Under the pieces are notes generated by a model. It ran no database searches, was not told the origin of the DNA, and saw nothing but the letters and a program-made list of their open reading frames with translations. This document shows, piece after piece, positions 11,511 to 23,690 of a stretch of DNA of 64,000 nucleotides. The translations under genes were made by a program, and so were the position numbers. Positions within the stretch are counted from its first letter, which is position 1, and the number at the start of each line of letters is the position of its first letter. The DNA is taken from contig JBAMJV010008917.1 of NCBI GenBank assembly GCA_037951105.1, positions 40,150 through 104,149 of the forward strand. Reading direction: 5' to 3'. The DNA comes from Echinarachnius parma. Taxonomy: Eukaryota; Echinodermata; Echinoidea; Clypeasteroida; Echinarachniidae.

Positions 11511-12170
11511 AGCATTCATAGGAAATATCAATCATGTCTAAATATTCGACACTACTACATCTCTATAGGAAAAACAAGTAAACATTATACAAGAACAAAG
11601 TAGGTTTTGCAATTCCGCCAAAACTCCCTTCGTGTAATTTTTTGTTTGTTTGTTTGGGGGGGGGGGGGGGGGGTGGGGCTGCGCCATGTGAATGCGAGTG
11701 GGATGAACATTGATTTACTAACTCACTTCCACATGTTATGTATGTAGACATATTAGTTTAGATGACCATTTCAACAAAATATTACATTATTATAAATGCC
11801 AATTAAGACATTCCCCACTAAGCCCCTCAAAAACAACCAATTACAACACAACTTGTCTAATTTGACTTCTATTATACACAAAACTTGAAATTATGCCACA
11901 TTTCTCCGAATTCGTAATATTCTATGTACAACAATTAAAATAGCATCGTTTATGCAAGAAAACTGTGTAACTTAGGCCTTCTAAATAAATGTCATTCTAG
12001 TATTTAAGCGTATATTGTTAGATTCTTCAATCGTGTCATAATACCATTCAGGAAAAGGTCCTTTTATGTACACGTCAACAAATTATTCTTAATTTATATC
12101 TATTCATTAGTACTTTTCAGAAATGTTATGCCTCTATCATGATGTTCACGACAACATCAGCTTGTAAACA
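11511..12170. other. Unassigned AT-rich sequence with a poly-G tract
   Basis: G tract at about 11657-11673. No gene recognised. Confidence 0.35.
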
Positions 12171-12604
12171 GCGATTATAAAATGCCCTTATTAAACGCGT
12201 AGTATATTGTATGCCAAATGTCCATACAATACACGTTTAATAAGGGCGCGCGCGATAATGCCCTTCTTATCATGCATAAGCGCGGTGATTATGCATACGA
12301 AATCGGCTAATGAAAGGGCGATATGCATACCGCCCTTTTATACATGCGCACTTTGGACTTTGCTTTGCGCGTAATAAGGGCAGTGTAATAAAAGTTCTTT
12401 TTCTTCGTTTTAAAACATAGATTTGACCTGTAAACCAAACACGGCGTTTATTTCTTACCACTTCATCATTTATTAAGCACAAAACTTCATTTACTCATAA
12501 TATATGAAATATAATGAAAATTTCATTTGCTTGTAAAAAAAACATGTATCGGTTTTTGCTATCGATAGCGTCATAGTGCCCTTTCATTTGCCGACCGACG
12601 ATAT
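12171..12604 (-). mobile_element. AAAGGGCA-motif MITE, partial (right end type)
   Basis: Ends 'gccctttcatttgccgacc' then 'gacgata', the inverse of the left end at 4698. It contains GCTATCGATAG as in the right end of the element at 23983-24538, and repeated 'aagggc'/'gccctt' words. Confidence 0.5.
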
Positions 12605-12699
12605 ATCATGTCTATAGCACACTATCATCGGAAATTAAAATAATTTGAAATAATATATCTTTTAGTAAATTCGGTCCATATGCGCTGAATGCAAATAAA

Positions 12700-13520
12700 A
12701 TTGGAATATTATGTCCCCCACATTAGAAAGGGGAGGAGATTGTCCCCCTCCTTTGTCATTAAGTATGTTTGGTTCCATACTTATATACTTTATATTACGT
12801 GAAATTTCTGTCTTAGGTGTGCACCAAATCGCACAATTTCAGGCCCTAAAATACGAAAGCTCCCTACTGTGGGAGGGGGACACCCCCTCCCACACCCTCC
12901 CCCAATCGGTCGCTTCGCTTCCTCGCAATATCTCCCCTCCACTTTTGCTTAGTTCCATTGGAGCTCAATGCCCTAGACTATATCGATGGCTCTATAGTAT
13001 ACAGGATCACGTGGATCCATCTCACGGGCTTAATCTTTTCTCGCTTTTACCGTTTTAAAATACTTAACGAGTAGATTCACTATTATATACCATTTTAACA
13101 CCCATGATTAAGACAATGATAAAGACAATAATGACCATACTTCTACAGTGATATTTTAAACACCAATTGCAAACATTTCAAAAAAATTGGGAGGGGGTGA
13201 ACCCCCTCCCACACCCTCCCCCAAATAAATGTAGACAAGCATACGGCGTGAGAGTATTTGAGTCTGGTGTGTGTGTACACGTAGGTTTGATTGTGTGTGT
13301 ATACTTTATCATGAGGGAAATGATTTCTTTAATTCAGTATTATCAAATTTCCTTCCAAGGTATGCACCAAATTGCATTATTTCAAGTAAAAATTTGCAAA
13401 AGCTCCCTACCGTGGGAGGGGGGACACCCCCCTCACACACCCCCCCCTGGGGCGCTACGCGCCCTCGGGCTTGGTCGCTCCGCTCCCTCGCAGCTGTGCC
13501 CCCCCCAATCACTTGACCCT
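12700..13520 (-). repeat. Diverged tandem units of a GC-rich dispersed repeat
   Basis: Three diverged units near 12730-12950, 13185-13225 and 13400-13533. Each holds a GGGAGGGGGT...ACCCCCTCCC inverted pair. Two also hold 'gctccctaccgtgggag' and a 'gcaccaaat' block. The same repeat recurs at 52780-53110. Confidence 0.65.
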
Positions 13521-13533
13521 CGCTACGCCACTG

Positions 13534-15390
13534 GCCATCCCAATGCGGTGCTTTACGTCCTCAGTGGTAGATCCGTTTTTGCTCATTATTCCGCCTAAGT
13601 ATGCACACTTTTCTACTTGCGATAGCCGTTTAATTCCATCTATTGTGATGTTAAGTTGTTTGACCTCTTTGCTGATGATCCGCGTTTCTGTCTTTTCTAT
13701 GTTGATCGTTAGCCCACATTCTGATCTGATTTGTTGGACTTTTTGGTCAACTAGAATTTGGAGGTCCTTTTCACTTTCAGCTATCAGTGCGATATCATCG
13801 GCAAAACGCTAGTTATTGATGATTTGGCCTGGGATAGTGTTGCTCCAATGTTGATATCCTCTAGTGCATATTGCATCACTAGTTCCGGTAGGATGTTAAA
13901 CAGTTATCATGGTTATGGCGACATAACACATCCTTGTCTTACACCTGTTGTTGTTTTGAACCAGACTGTAGGGTCACCATTGACTCGTACTGCACTGAAA
14001 GACTTCTGATACAAGGCCTTCACGAGATCAGTGATTTTGCTGGGGAACCAAAGAAGCCGAGAATCTTCCAGAGACTCGCCTGCCAACCCGAGTCAAAGGC
14101 CTTTTCGAAGTCGATGTAGCAGCAGTATAAGTCTCTATTCCTCTCTAGGTATGTTTTATTATTTGTCTGATTGTAAATAGGTTTTTCAGCATGAGCACAT
14201 GTCTGAGGTATTTTGTTTTCCTCATGGTCTTGAATTTTCGTAAGTCGGCTATCAAAAGCTGGTGTCCAGATCCTATTTCTGCACTGGGGAAACTTCTGGC
14301 ATTTGTGACACAGTTGTTGTGTTTACTGTTTACCATGATGGAATCTTATTGTGTGTCTTTTGGTCTGGGGATTCCCACGTCCATTGGCGGCTTGGTTTCT
14401 TTTGTTTGAACATGGTGTTGCATATGGACATGTCATTGAGCTTTTCACCCCTATCATTAACCTTGCCTTATCGATAGTTGCCCAGAACACTTTTCCAGTT
14501 TGAGCGATCTTCTCCAACTTTGGCATTGAAGTCTCCCACGATGACGAGTAAGTCACTACTATTTGATGACTATTTGCACTAGGTCAAAGAATTCTTCTAC
14601 CTTTTCCTCAGTGTCTGCTGTGTTATGTGCGTACACTTGTATATATTATGGTCATGGCGCCAGTTTTCATCTTAAATCGGGCCGATATTAGCCTAGGTGA
14701 TAGCGGGTTGTATCTTAATAAGGCATTGTTTTTTTGGTTCAGGATGAGTGCTTATTCTGCACGATGAGTTGACTTGTTGCTGGAGCACAGGATCTTGTAT
14801 CCCTGTGTTGTGAACTCTCCTTAGTCGACCCAGTGTGTTTCTGCGACTCCCAGCACTTCCTAGTCAAATGTCTCCATCTGTTTTTAGTAGAATGTCCAGA
14901 TTTCCTTGTTGGTGTAATGTCTTACAATTCCATGTTCCGATACCGGTGGTTGCTTTGGTGGTAGCGCCATCTTCCCGTCCAAGTTATCGGCATCATCCCG
15001 TCTAATCGGAGTTCGGCTTGGTGCTTGACCCGTTAGGTTGAGAGGTGAAGCGTCATCCTTCACTACGGTTGGTATGTTCATCAGTAAAGGTGGGTGGTTA
15101 GTACAGGCAGGCCTTAACCCTGGTGCTGGTTTTGACTTTTATCATGATGCAGTTTCGCTCATTATTAAGCTAGGTGGGTAAGACTGTCCTTTCGTAGCCG
15201 CACCCTGGTCTGTTTGTCGCCAACTAAACAAGTCAATTGTTTTACAATCCCACCACGCTAAAATGGCTAAGGTAGATCGGGATGATTACCCATTATCACA
15301 CAAGTCGGTTGTCCGCTCGCATCACACGCTTCATTGTGGTTGTAGTGTGGTGTTTGCTACCACGGACGGTCTCCTCCTTGTTGTCAATCA
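13534..15390 (-). pseudogene. RTE-like LINE, endonuclease and N-terminal reverse transcriptase half (decayed)
   Basis: Minus strand, 5' to 3': an N-terminal endonuclease start (TWNIRTLHQQGNLDILL, about 14880-14945), the endonuclease motif GDFNAKVGEDRSNW (about 14500-14538) followed by NDRGEKLNDM and WTWESPDQKTHNKI, then the reverse transcriptase core FADDIALIAESEKDLQ (13760-13810) and GLTINIEKTE, ending at DVKHRIGMA near 13534. FADD holds the catalytic aspartates. Stops and frameshifts lie throughout. The missing C-terminal part is found at 3417-3908. Confidence 0.75.
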
Positions 15391-15970
15391 TACAAGTATG
15401 CTAATATAATACAAGCTTTAATCACAGGTTGCATAACTCATGTTATGGATATAACAATGTTCTTTTATTCTATTCTCATTGCAGATTCCATGCGTCGCAT
15501 CGCTCTTCCTATTTTTATGGCTGTATGGTATATTTCCTAAGAACACACGTGCTAAACCGGTTGCAAAATCCTATTAATATCGGCACAGTTGGTGAAAAAT
15601 TGTGTTTCCAGTGATCCTGCTCTCCTACTTTACACCAGCAAAATTTTACTTTTATTTGATGGGGTACTTCTCGTAAAACTTACCATAAATGTAAGGCGAT
15701 GACAGGGGATATAATTGGTACAGATAAGAGTACACAGGAGCAGAACAAGTGCGGTTTTATGACAGCAACACAGTGTTCTATACAATATAATAAATAATTT
15801 TAATGATCCCACTTCATTTAAAATCTTGATGCCCATTGGAAATGTGTCGCCATATCTTCTAAATCATACGTTACTGTTATCTACTAAATATACTCCGATA
15901 GGATAAATAGGATATGCTTATATGCTGACACCTGTACAATTACGGTATCTTCTTTTTCTAATGAAAACAT
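15391..15970. other. Unassigned AT-rich sequence
   Basis: No gene recognised. It is the left flank of the outer LTR retrotransposon. Confidence 0.3.
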
Positions 15971-16325
15971 TCTAACGAAAATAGAAATACACTGTATAAA
16001 CCCAATACACACATTTATATTGTATCATGTTTATGTGGCACCCTGTATGGTACTGTAACGCGCCACGGCGCGTATATTTAATAAGTCTGTAATTAAGACT
16101 AGCAACACTTATATTATCGTAATATTTTGATTGTGAACTTGAACCTTTTGCTCGAGAAGGAAGATTGATAAGAGTGGATTAATTTACATACAAGGTAAAG
16201 TTATAGATTAGTAGCGTTGACATTGTTACTGATTGGATATGATTCTTGTGATGATGAATTGGACAATTAGTGTCGTATAACTCGCATTGTTGTTGTTTTA
16301 ATGCATTCCGAACTGCAAGTCAGTT

Positions 16326-16709
16326 GACAATGACAATGACAATGACAATGACAATGACAATGACAATGAATTTTATTCTCAATAACGGCCCCTCACGGGG
16401 GCATGGGAGAAATACAACAAGTGTATATATACATATATCAAGTATAAACATGATAAAAAACAAACAAAATCTTTGGCAACAACTTTTAACTAGCACACAC
16501 TAAGAAAACTTAGCCATAATAATACTACAAAACCTTGATAAATTTTTTAACTGTTTAATATTTCTAACATTAAATAACTGGTACATCTTATATACATTTG
16601 GCCTCTTAAAATAATGACCTTTAACTAGCTGCTTCCGATCATTCTGAAATGCAGGGCACACTAAGACATAATGAAATTCATCCCCCTGATCTTGTAAGGA
16701 ACACAAGCT
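16326..16709 (-). pseudogene. 5'-truncated LINE (CR1/Jockey-like), reverse transcriptase C-terminus and 3' end
   Basis: Minus strand encodes GDEFHYVLVCPAFQNDRKQL and later LFNVRNIKQLKNLSRF, the usual C-terminal region of CR1/Jockey-type ORF2, followed by a stop, a short 3' UTR with AATAAA and a (TTGTCA)n tail (plus strand GACAAT, 16326-16368). It is absent from the 3' LTR, so it arrived after the LTR element inserted. Confidence 0.75.
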
Positions 16710-17544
16710 TAAGCGCTGCGTTGTACGACGCACAGCACATTTGCATAGGCTAACTTTCGGTATGAAGCTTCATGAAATTGATTATTAAATTGCTCTTTAT
16801 TGTCAAATGTTATGATAATGTTATATATTGGATAGTTTAGAATGACATTTGTTACTCAGTATGTTAATAGTTCGATAGCTATACTTTGTTGTTATAGGAT
16901 AGAATTTAGCATGTTTATTATCGTAGTTGCACTTTTAGCGACTCCAAAACACACGATATGCAAATTACGCATTACAGCTCATTTGCATACGAGCGTCTTC
17001 CGGAGCCAGTAATTGATTATAAATTATCTTTATTTGTAGTTTTCTGCTATTTAAATGTAAAGCATGAAATGAATGATAGCTTATATGATATATAATTGAA
17101 ATGTTAAGAAGACTTGATACATGAATCGGTGTATTATGTATAGATGTCTTAGAAATAAGGGATTTTGTTAGGTCTTTGTACATAATTATTACTTACGATT
17201 TCGGTGAGCGAGCGGCGCGCGTGTGCGTTTAGTGTACAGGATTCAATTGTCTTGTACACATCTGTTATATATATACACTACGCGCACACGCGCTTCGCTA
17301 AGACGGATTTCCTCTAGGTCCGCATTAAGTGCTTATATCGGTGCATTTCTGCATTTCAGTGGACTCGGCTTACGGCCACACTGAGTACGTACTCGCAAAA
17401 CCGCTCCTTTTGGAGTTTGCAACCCAACCCAGTACATACTCTAGTTCCACACCTCCAAAACTCACTTAATGTAAGAACTTAGAAATAAATTGTCTTTAGT
17501 AGCTCCCCATATATAATAAGTATTACTTAATTATCTTTATTATA

Positions 17545-17930
17545 AAATAATATAAGTCACGATCAAAGGAACGTGTACTTAAGCATTGCCTTCTGTTATA
17601 AGATAATACAAGTCACGATCGAAGGAACGTGTACTTAAGCATTGCCTTCTATTATAAAATAATACAAGTCACGATCGAAGGAACGTGTACTTAAGCATTA
17701 GCCTTTTATTGATATAATACAAGTCACGAAAGAACGTGACTATAAAAGTATAAGTACTGCTAGTTAATTGATATAGTCACGACAGAACATGACTATAAAA
17801 GTATAAGTACTGCTAGTTAATTGATATAAAGTCACGACAGAACGTGACTATAAAAGTATAAGTATTGCTAGTTAGTTGATATAAAGTCACGACAGAACGT
17901 GACTATAAAAGTATAAGTATTGCTTAGTTT
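17545..17930 (+). promoter_or_regulatory. LTR tandem array with GTCACG/CGTGAC and TATAAAAG
   Basis: Three units of about 70 bp with 'caagtcacgatcgaagg' and 'aacgtgtac', then four units of about 58 bp with AGTCACGACAGAACGTGAC followed by TATAAAAGTATAAGTA. Each unit has a palindromic GTCACG...CGTGAC pair just upstream of a TATA-like box. A related array is in the 3' LTR at 25755-25990. A role as a repeated promoter/enhancer is inferred. Confidence 0.6.
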
Positions 17931-18284
17931 TCCCTTGTTAAATGTAAGTCACGAGATAGCGTGCATGTTATAAATATAAGTCACGATAGTGTGTAGATAC
18001 TTCATCATTTGATCAATTATAGTATACCAGTGGCGATAGGGACTTGTAATTATATTTGAATAAATATTGTTTTTATATTCTTTTTGTTCAAACTGAAATC
18101 TTTGTCCACACACATTGTGTTTTCATTTATTGTCTTGCATTATAATAAACAAAACAATCAACAACTCACCACTCTCGCATGACGCCATATATTTTGGCTA
18201 AACGAACCCACACATAATTAATTACCCGTCCTTGTCTCTAGAAGCTAACACCTTCCTGCAATTGCTATACCGCTCGGCTTGCAA

Positions 18285-19784
18285 ATGGCTTCTGGGGACA
18301 TTGACAATGGCGCCGCCCCCATACAAATCAGAAGTCAGGAAACTGACGAAGTTGGGAGTACTAGCGGAGGTCATTACAAATTTGGTGTCAGAAGTGGGAT
18401 ACATGCGATGAGTATGAGAAATAAGAAAAGTAAAATGGACAAAGACACGAAAGGTCACAAACCAGGAGAGATCGAAGATTCAGCTGATGAAACACAAAGT
18501 GAATTTTCAAACGCCACGAAAACTAGCTCGCAAAGTTCTAAATCAAAGAAAGTAGGACTTCAGACACGCTTGCTAGTTCAATTGACAAAACTTGTTGATC
18601 GAATGATGAAGAAAACGCGTAGGCACAAACACGTTAATTCTAGGGAAACCACAGAAGAACTATCCGATATTTCTTCTATGTCAGGAAGCGAGGTAGTACA
18701 AAGATTCTTGGACAATGAACACATGCCGCACAGCCAACAAATTGTCCCGAAACAGGAATCAAACGAATTCCGCCCCGAAACGATAGCGGCTGATAATGAA
18801 AGTCCAAGCTTCCATAAACAAACTCCCGTGCCTAACGAAAGCACAAGCTTTCACAAACAAAGTCCCGTTCCCAAAGAAGGCACAAGTTTCCGTGAACATG
18901 ACAAAGAAACACGCCCCGTACGACATAATCGTCCTACAGTCATAATGCCAGACAAATACGACGGAAAGTCAGATTGGACAGATTATATCTCCCACTTTGA
19001 ATCGTGTCAAGTTCTAAATGCTTGGACCAATGATCAAGCAGTACAAGTCCTAGCAGCTAGCCTTCGAGGTCCCGCACTTAGGTTGTTAAATGAACAAAAG
19101 AACACAAAATGGACCTACGAGGAAATGAAAATGGAATTGGCATTACGGTTCTCTTCTGTCAAACAATCGGAAGCGTATTTGTTAGAACTCCGAAATCGTA
19201 AGAGACGACAAAATGAGTCTCTTCGTGAACTAGGTCGTAACATTCGAGAACTAACTGCTCAAGCATACCCGAACTTTGATACGGACAGTATTGATACATT
19301 GGCAAAGCTCCACTTTGTTGATGCTATTCACAATTCGGAAATACGTGCCGGTATACTACATGCAAGAGCAGCCTCTCTTGATGAAGTTATTCAAGCCGCA
19401 ATAACCACAGAAACTTTCCTCCAAACTGAAGCACAACGAGTAGGATGGAAGCGAACCACCTACAACCGAATGGTAGAATCCAACTCTCCCACACCAACTG
19501 ATCCTCTAAACGTCACGAAAGAAATCATTAGTGCTGTTGAGGAAGCAGTTGAACGAAACATGAACCATAGAGTTCTCCAACGTCCGTCCCATGATCAAAA
19601 CACTGTGGTATGCTTCTATTGCGGTAAACACGGACACTTAGGGAGAAACTGCCGGAACAAACACGTAAACTTAAACCCATGTTTCAACGGTCGACATGCA
19701 GATCCCGAAACATGGAGACGCCGAGAAAAGTCCGTTGATAGATGGTCACCCCAACGACCCATGGGGCGATCAAATTATGAATAA
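18285..19784 (+). CDS. gag: Retrotransposon Gag polyprotein with CCHC zinc knuckle
   Basis: Structural protein that would package retrotransposon RNA into particles. From the ATG at 18285 it has 499 residues. Roughly 1-120 are polar and low in structure, with a basic stretch near 105-110. Residues about 216-385 form a retrotransposon Gag domain (KYDGKSDWTDYISHFE, then LAASLRGPALRLL). A zinc knuckle CFYCGKHGHLGRNC (C-x2-C-x4-H-x4-C) lies near 443-456, followed by a short basic tail. The first 31 codons lie inside the 5' LTR and the frame runs through the primer-binding site. The ATG at 18408, just after that site, is the more conventional start and would give 458 residues. The stop overlaps AATAAA. 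No pol frame follows. Confidence 0.85.
   Translation: MASGDIDNGAAPIQIRSQETDEVGSTSGGHYKFGVRSGIHAMSMRNKKSKMDKDTKGHKPGEIEDSADETQSEFSNATKTSSQSSKSKKVGLQTRLLVQLTKLVDRMMKKTRRHKHVNSRETTEELSDISSMSGSEVVQRFLDNEHMPHSQQIVPKQESNEFRPETIAADNESPSFHKQTPVPNESTSFHKQSPVPKEGTSFREHDKETRPVRHNRPTVIMPDKYDGKSDWTDYISHFESCQVLNAWTNDQAVQVLAASLRGPALRLLNEQKNTKWTYEEMKMELALRFSSVKQSEAYLLELRNRKRRQNESLRELGRNIRELTAQAYPNFDTDSIDTLAKLHFVDAIHNSEIRAGILHARAASLDEVIQAAITTETFLQTEAQRVGWKRTTYNRMVESNSPTPTDPLNVTKEIISAVEEAVERNMNHRVLQRPSHDQNTVVCFYCGKHGHLGRNCRNKHVNLNPCFNGRHADPETWRRREKSVDRWSPQRPMGRSNYE
18383..18400 (+). other. Primer-binding site, tRNA-Leu type
   Basis: TGGTGTCAGAAGTGGGAT, four bases after the LTR, is complementary to the 3' end including CCA of a eukaryotic tRNA-Leu (TCCCACTTCTGACACCA end). 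Copies recur at 29945 and 31363 in the tandem units. Confidence 0.8.
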
Positions 19785-21660
19785 AAGTCATATTAAACCG
19801 TCGTATTGATACCAGTCTGAAATAATGTTTTGACGTTAAGTAGTTCTCGAACATGACCTTAACCATTGTAATTAAAATAATAAACTTGTTAGGGCTCACG
19901 TCATAAGTTAAAGACGTACGTTGAATGCTTAGCAATTTAATTGCGAAACGACTTCATCAATTGTTTGGAAGGTCATGCCGGACAGCTCTGTCTGCCAGGC
20001 CTCATTGGTGAACTCTAAGGTTAACGAGCGCACACAATTATTGACGAACCCTAACACTTTGGAAGAATTTTAGACACTTACGTGCTATTTAATTGGAGTA
20101 TAAATTGTCGCAAGTTTGAAACGGTCAGGAACAGTGATAACTTTCCGAGGCAAGGTAAAACCTTTGCTGTTGTCACACACCTGAAAAACTATTAGACGTT
20201 ACTTTTATAGTCACGATAGACACGTTAAAATTTGAAGTATATAGATCACGTTGCGTAACCACGGCAATAACTAATTAATGAACAAACCGACAGTGAACAA
20301 ATCCCTGAACCCTGTCGACAATTCGGTGGCAACACCGAATACAAGTTAGGCGATACCAACGAACTTGATGAAATAGTAGTTAATTAAAAAATAATATTAA
20401 TTTGGTTTCCCGATATTGCGGAATGATATTGAAGCTGTGAGTAGGAATATATTGCCTTCGGAACTTATGTTTTATCATTCATGACAATCGGTCTTGTTTG
20501 AACATTATGTTTTGGACAGTTAAAATGTTAACCGTCATGGATCCCTTTTCCGACAGTAATTAGTTAATGATCGGAATTGATGAACTATTAAGTGTTATTA
20601 CCCGGGCGTAAGTTAGGATGTTTTGAATAAAGGTCCCTTAAGTTAGCTACTCAGGGATAAGAACTTCTAAACTTAGGCGGGTAGGAATGAAGGTACCATT
20701 GGCCTTCATTCCAATACTCGGTGCGCGAGTACAAAGTCGCACATGAGGGGAGGAAGGCACCTCTTTACTTGAGGCTATAGTAGTATAAGTACAAGCCCAA
20801 TGTGGAGCATATCGGATATGGCTCTGGAAATATGTCCTCTCACTGAAACTATGAACGAAACTTATACCACGTTCTAGTAATCAAGATAAAATAAGATTAC
20901 TTCACCAAGTTCGTTGAAACATGTTCCCTAACACCCCGTAACCCACACCTTCAAAGAGACACGTTACGTCCAAACATGCGATATCCCGTGCAATATAAAC
21001 TGGACGAAATCTTCTCGGTGGTACAACTTAGTTTCATCTCAGAAACTACACGTATCACAACCTCGAGAAGAGACAGCGAAACTTAACTAGAAACTCGGTT
21101 AATCTTTACGACGGAGATAAGAGACTGGTCTCATCGAAGGCTACACGTAATGGTGAAGTAACAGTTGGTCAACAATCCTGACGAGGAGCAGATCAACGCG
21201 TCGCAGAACTGTTACTATGGCGGAGAAGACTTGGATAAATTATGCGCTTGATAACCTATATACAAGCAAGAACAGAACTTTTAACAAAGATTTTGCAATG
21301 AATGAATGATATGATATAAATGTTTTCACAAATGTTTTCTCTCTTTCACTCTACCTATTTCTTCTATCTTCAGACTATCTACTATTCCATTTTCTCACTC
21401 TCTTCCTCTCTTCATTTTCTATTTTAGTATTTGCATTTGACATTATTGTAACGCCACTGAGTAGATGTAAGATTATTGTTATTTACATTTAGAATGTACA
21501 TTTTGAGTGATGACATAAATTGATTACAAAATGGCTAAGTTTGTTCTTATGATTACCAAAAGAACTTCGAATTGACACATTTGGAAGAAAGACAGATGTC
21601 TTAAGTTGCAAACAATAATTGATGATGAGTGTGGTTGATGATGATGGCAGTGTTGTAGTC

Positions 21661-21799
21661 GAGTCACCATGGTCCGAGTCCGAGTCCGAGTCCGAGTCAC
21701 CGTGGTCCGAGTCCGAGTCCGAGTCCGAGTCACCATGGTCCGAGTCCGAGTCCGAGTCCGAGTCACCATGGTCCGAGTCCGAGTCCGAGTCCGAGTCAC
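21661..21799. repeat. (TCCGAG)n minisatellite with CACCATGG spacers
   Basis: Four units of 30-36 bp, each CACC(A/G)TGG followed by three or four GTCCGA words. Open frames through it on both strands are products of the repeat. Confidence 0.85.
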
Positions 21800-23519
21800 C
21801 AAATTAAAATAATAATGTCATATTTTAATTTTTTGTTTATTTTAAACCTTTTTAAATCATACAATCAATCAAACACAATCACCCAATCAACAATTGATTC
21901 GAATCAACAATTACGAAATCAATTACTCTTGCGTTTTCGCTCTTTTTTTTAATAGAAATAGCGCCCTCATTGTTGAGTAGGGCGCCCTCTCTAGGCCAAT
22001 ACAATACATATTTCAAAAACATCTGCACCTGACCACAGCATTTTATCATATAATGGGTAACAAAACATAATACATTTTTACATACAGATTGTAGCATGTC
22101 TATCTGGAAAAAAAAGTTTGTCTTTATATGATGTTTTATGGCATATTTATCACAAAAAATGTGCATCACTGTCATGTACGAAATATTGCAAAAATATGAT
22201 GGTGCAACTGCAACATATTTATTCTGCCTTGGACTGTCTAGGGTTAGTTTTATACAATTTTCTGTACGATATATCATGTATTGTTTATATAATTAAGAAC
22301 GTATATTATAATCGTGCATTTTCAAATTAGTTTCATGTAGAGCGCCCTCATTGTGATCGAAGGGCGCCCTCATTCCGACACAAACAACCATATTTTCCGC
22401 CTAAATTCTGCATTATTCAAAGTGAACACCATTATTTTTATTGTAGGAAATGTTAATCTTTTTAGTAAAAATTCATAATTATTATAATTATACTTCATAA
22501 CCGTCAACTGATGCTCCAGAAGACCAGAATAATGTATAATTCTACCAGCGATTCAGTCTACGTCCACAGTATATAATTGTATGATTTTTATTTCAATGAC
22601 TTCGCCGGCTTCAATTCTGTTAAACTTCTACAGCAACTTCCAAACTGCTCCCAAGAGTAGACGCTTATGTTTGCATTGAATTTATTTTGGGTTATCTAAA
22701 TTTAAAAGTTCTTTCATTCATTGTAATTTTCAAGCGATAAAAACAGGACAACCACATGCAATAATTGCTATGGTACGAAAGGCAAACACACCGGCATTCC
22801 ATTTGTCACCAAAAAAATATCTTCCACGACCACGGCTTCGAACTCAAACTCGAAGTTTGAGTGGGAATAACAAAATAATTGTGAATGATCAGAGTAGTCT
22901 GCAGACAGAAAAATATTTATCAGTAATCACACTCCCAGTCAATTATTTGTTATTTTTTTATTGTGCTCTTATGGAATTTACTGAGAAAAGCACAAAATGA
23001 TAACAATCATTTTGGTGTTACTTCAAGCTCCGATCTACACTCACCGGGAATCCCCTGCATCAAGCGCCTGGCCGGTCGGCCTGGCGTCATCTTAGCTTAA
23101 TGCATAGCTAGCTGTATAACTATAAGAATCTCCCGAAAATATCGTACAATATCATTCAATTTTATTTCTTTGTCCGTGTATGATTGGTGTTCACGTTCGT
23201 TATCAATATAATAATAATCAGTTACCAACAAAATCTCGATAAATGCCGATTCTGGGTTGATAAATTACTCCTCGCCCTCCGTTGAAACGATCGTTTTTGG
23301 TTCACTACTTCCAAAATCACAAATCTTCAAATCACACGAAAATCATACTGAAAATACTACATGACGATAGCAACACTGTGACACATGTGACTTAGCGCAT
23401 CGCACGTAGCGCACACTGCATGCATATACACGTTATCATCACTCACACACACTTATATTGATACGCGCTTCCGGGCCGATGCAAATGTTGAATCTTAAAT
23501 TCACCAGATTCTATGAAAT

Positions 23520-23690
23520 CTTCCGGCCTCGAACCGGCCTCGACCCGAGTCATCGAGGCGCATGCTACGAGGCCGAGGACGAGTCCGAGTCACGGCATTA
23601 CGAGGCCAAGGCCGAGGCCGAGGACTGAAAAATCGGCCTCGAGGCCGGCCTCGAGGCCGAGGCCGGCCTCGAGACCTCCAAGACTGGATG
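23520..23690. repeat. GAGGCC/GAGTCC low-complexity repeat
   Basis: Dense 'cgaggccgagg' and 'ggcctcgagg' words. Same style as 1380-1510 and 27040-27120. Confidence 0.7.

Larger units (their letters stand above)
3911..13533. mobile_element. Putative 9.6 kb insertion with CAGTGGCGTAGC ends, splitting a LINE
   Basis: CAGTGGCGTAGC reads inward from 3911 on the plus strand and from 13533 on the minus strand. G-rich tracts follow at both ends. The two flanks are halves of one LINE reverse transcriptase frame (DVKHRIGMA at one side, RKAMGAV at the other). No target duplication is visible, which weakens a simple transposition model. Contents are other repeats listed separately; no transposase was recognised. 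Two independent short elements that each truncated a LINE copy are the main alternative. Confidence 0.45.
16054..18378 (+). repeat. 5' LTR of the inner element
   Basis: Starts TGTAACG and ends TTACA four bases before the primer-binding site. It is 2325 bp, or about 1.94 kb without the LINE fragment at 16326-16709. It shares several hundred bases with 23951-26297. AATAAA lies at about 18058 and 18145, close to the likely 3' transcript end. Confidence 0.8.

Noticed and set aside
13167-13812. Overlapping plus-strand frames of 81-143 codons
   Set aside because: They lie in the GC-rich dispersed repeat and antisense to the RTE-like reverse transcriptase.
19785-21270. Decayed pol of the inner LTR element
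   Set aside because: Read in several frames without finding protease, YxDD or integrase motifs; left as unassigned.
21524-21807. Arg-Thr or Ser-Glu repeat proteins on either strand
   Set aside because: Products of the TCCGAG minisatellite; no start context or neighbouring gene features.
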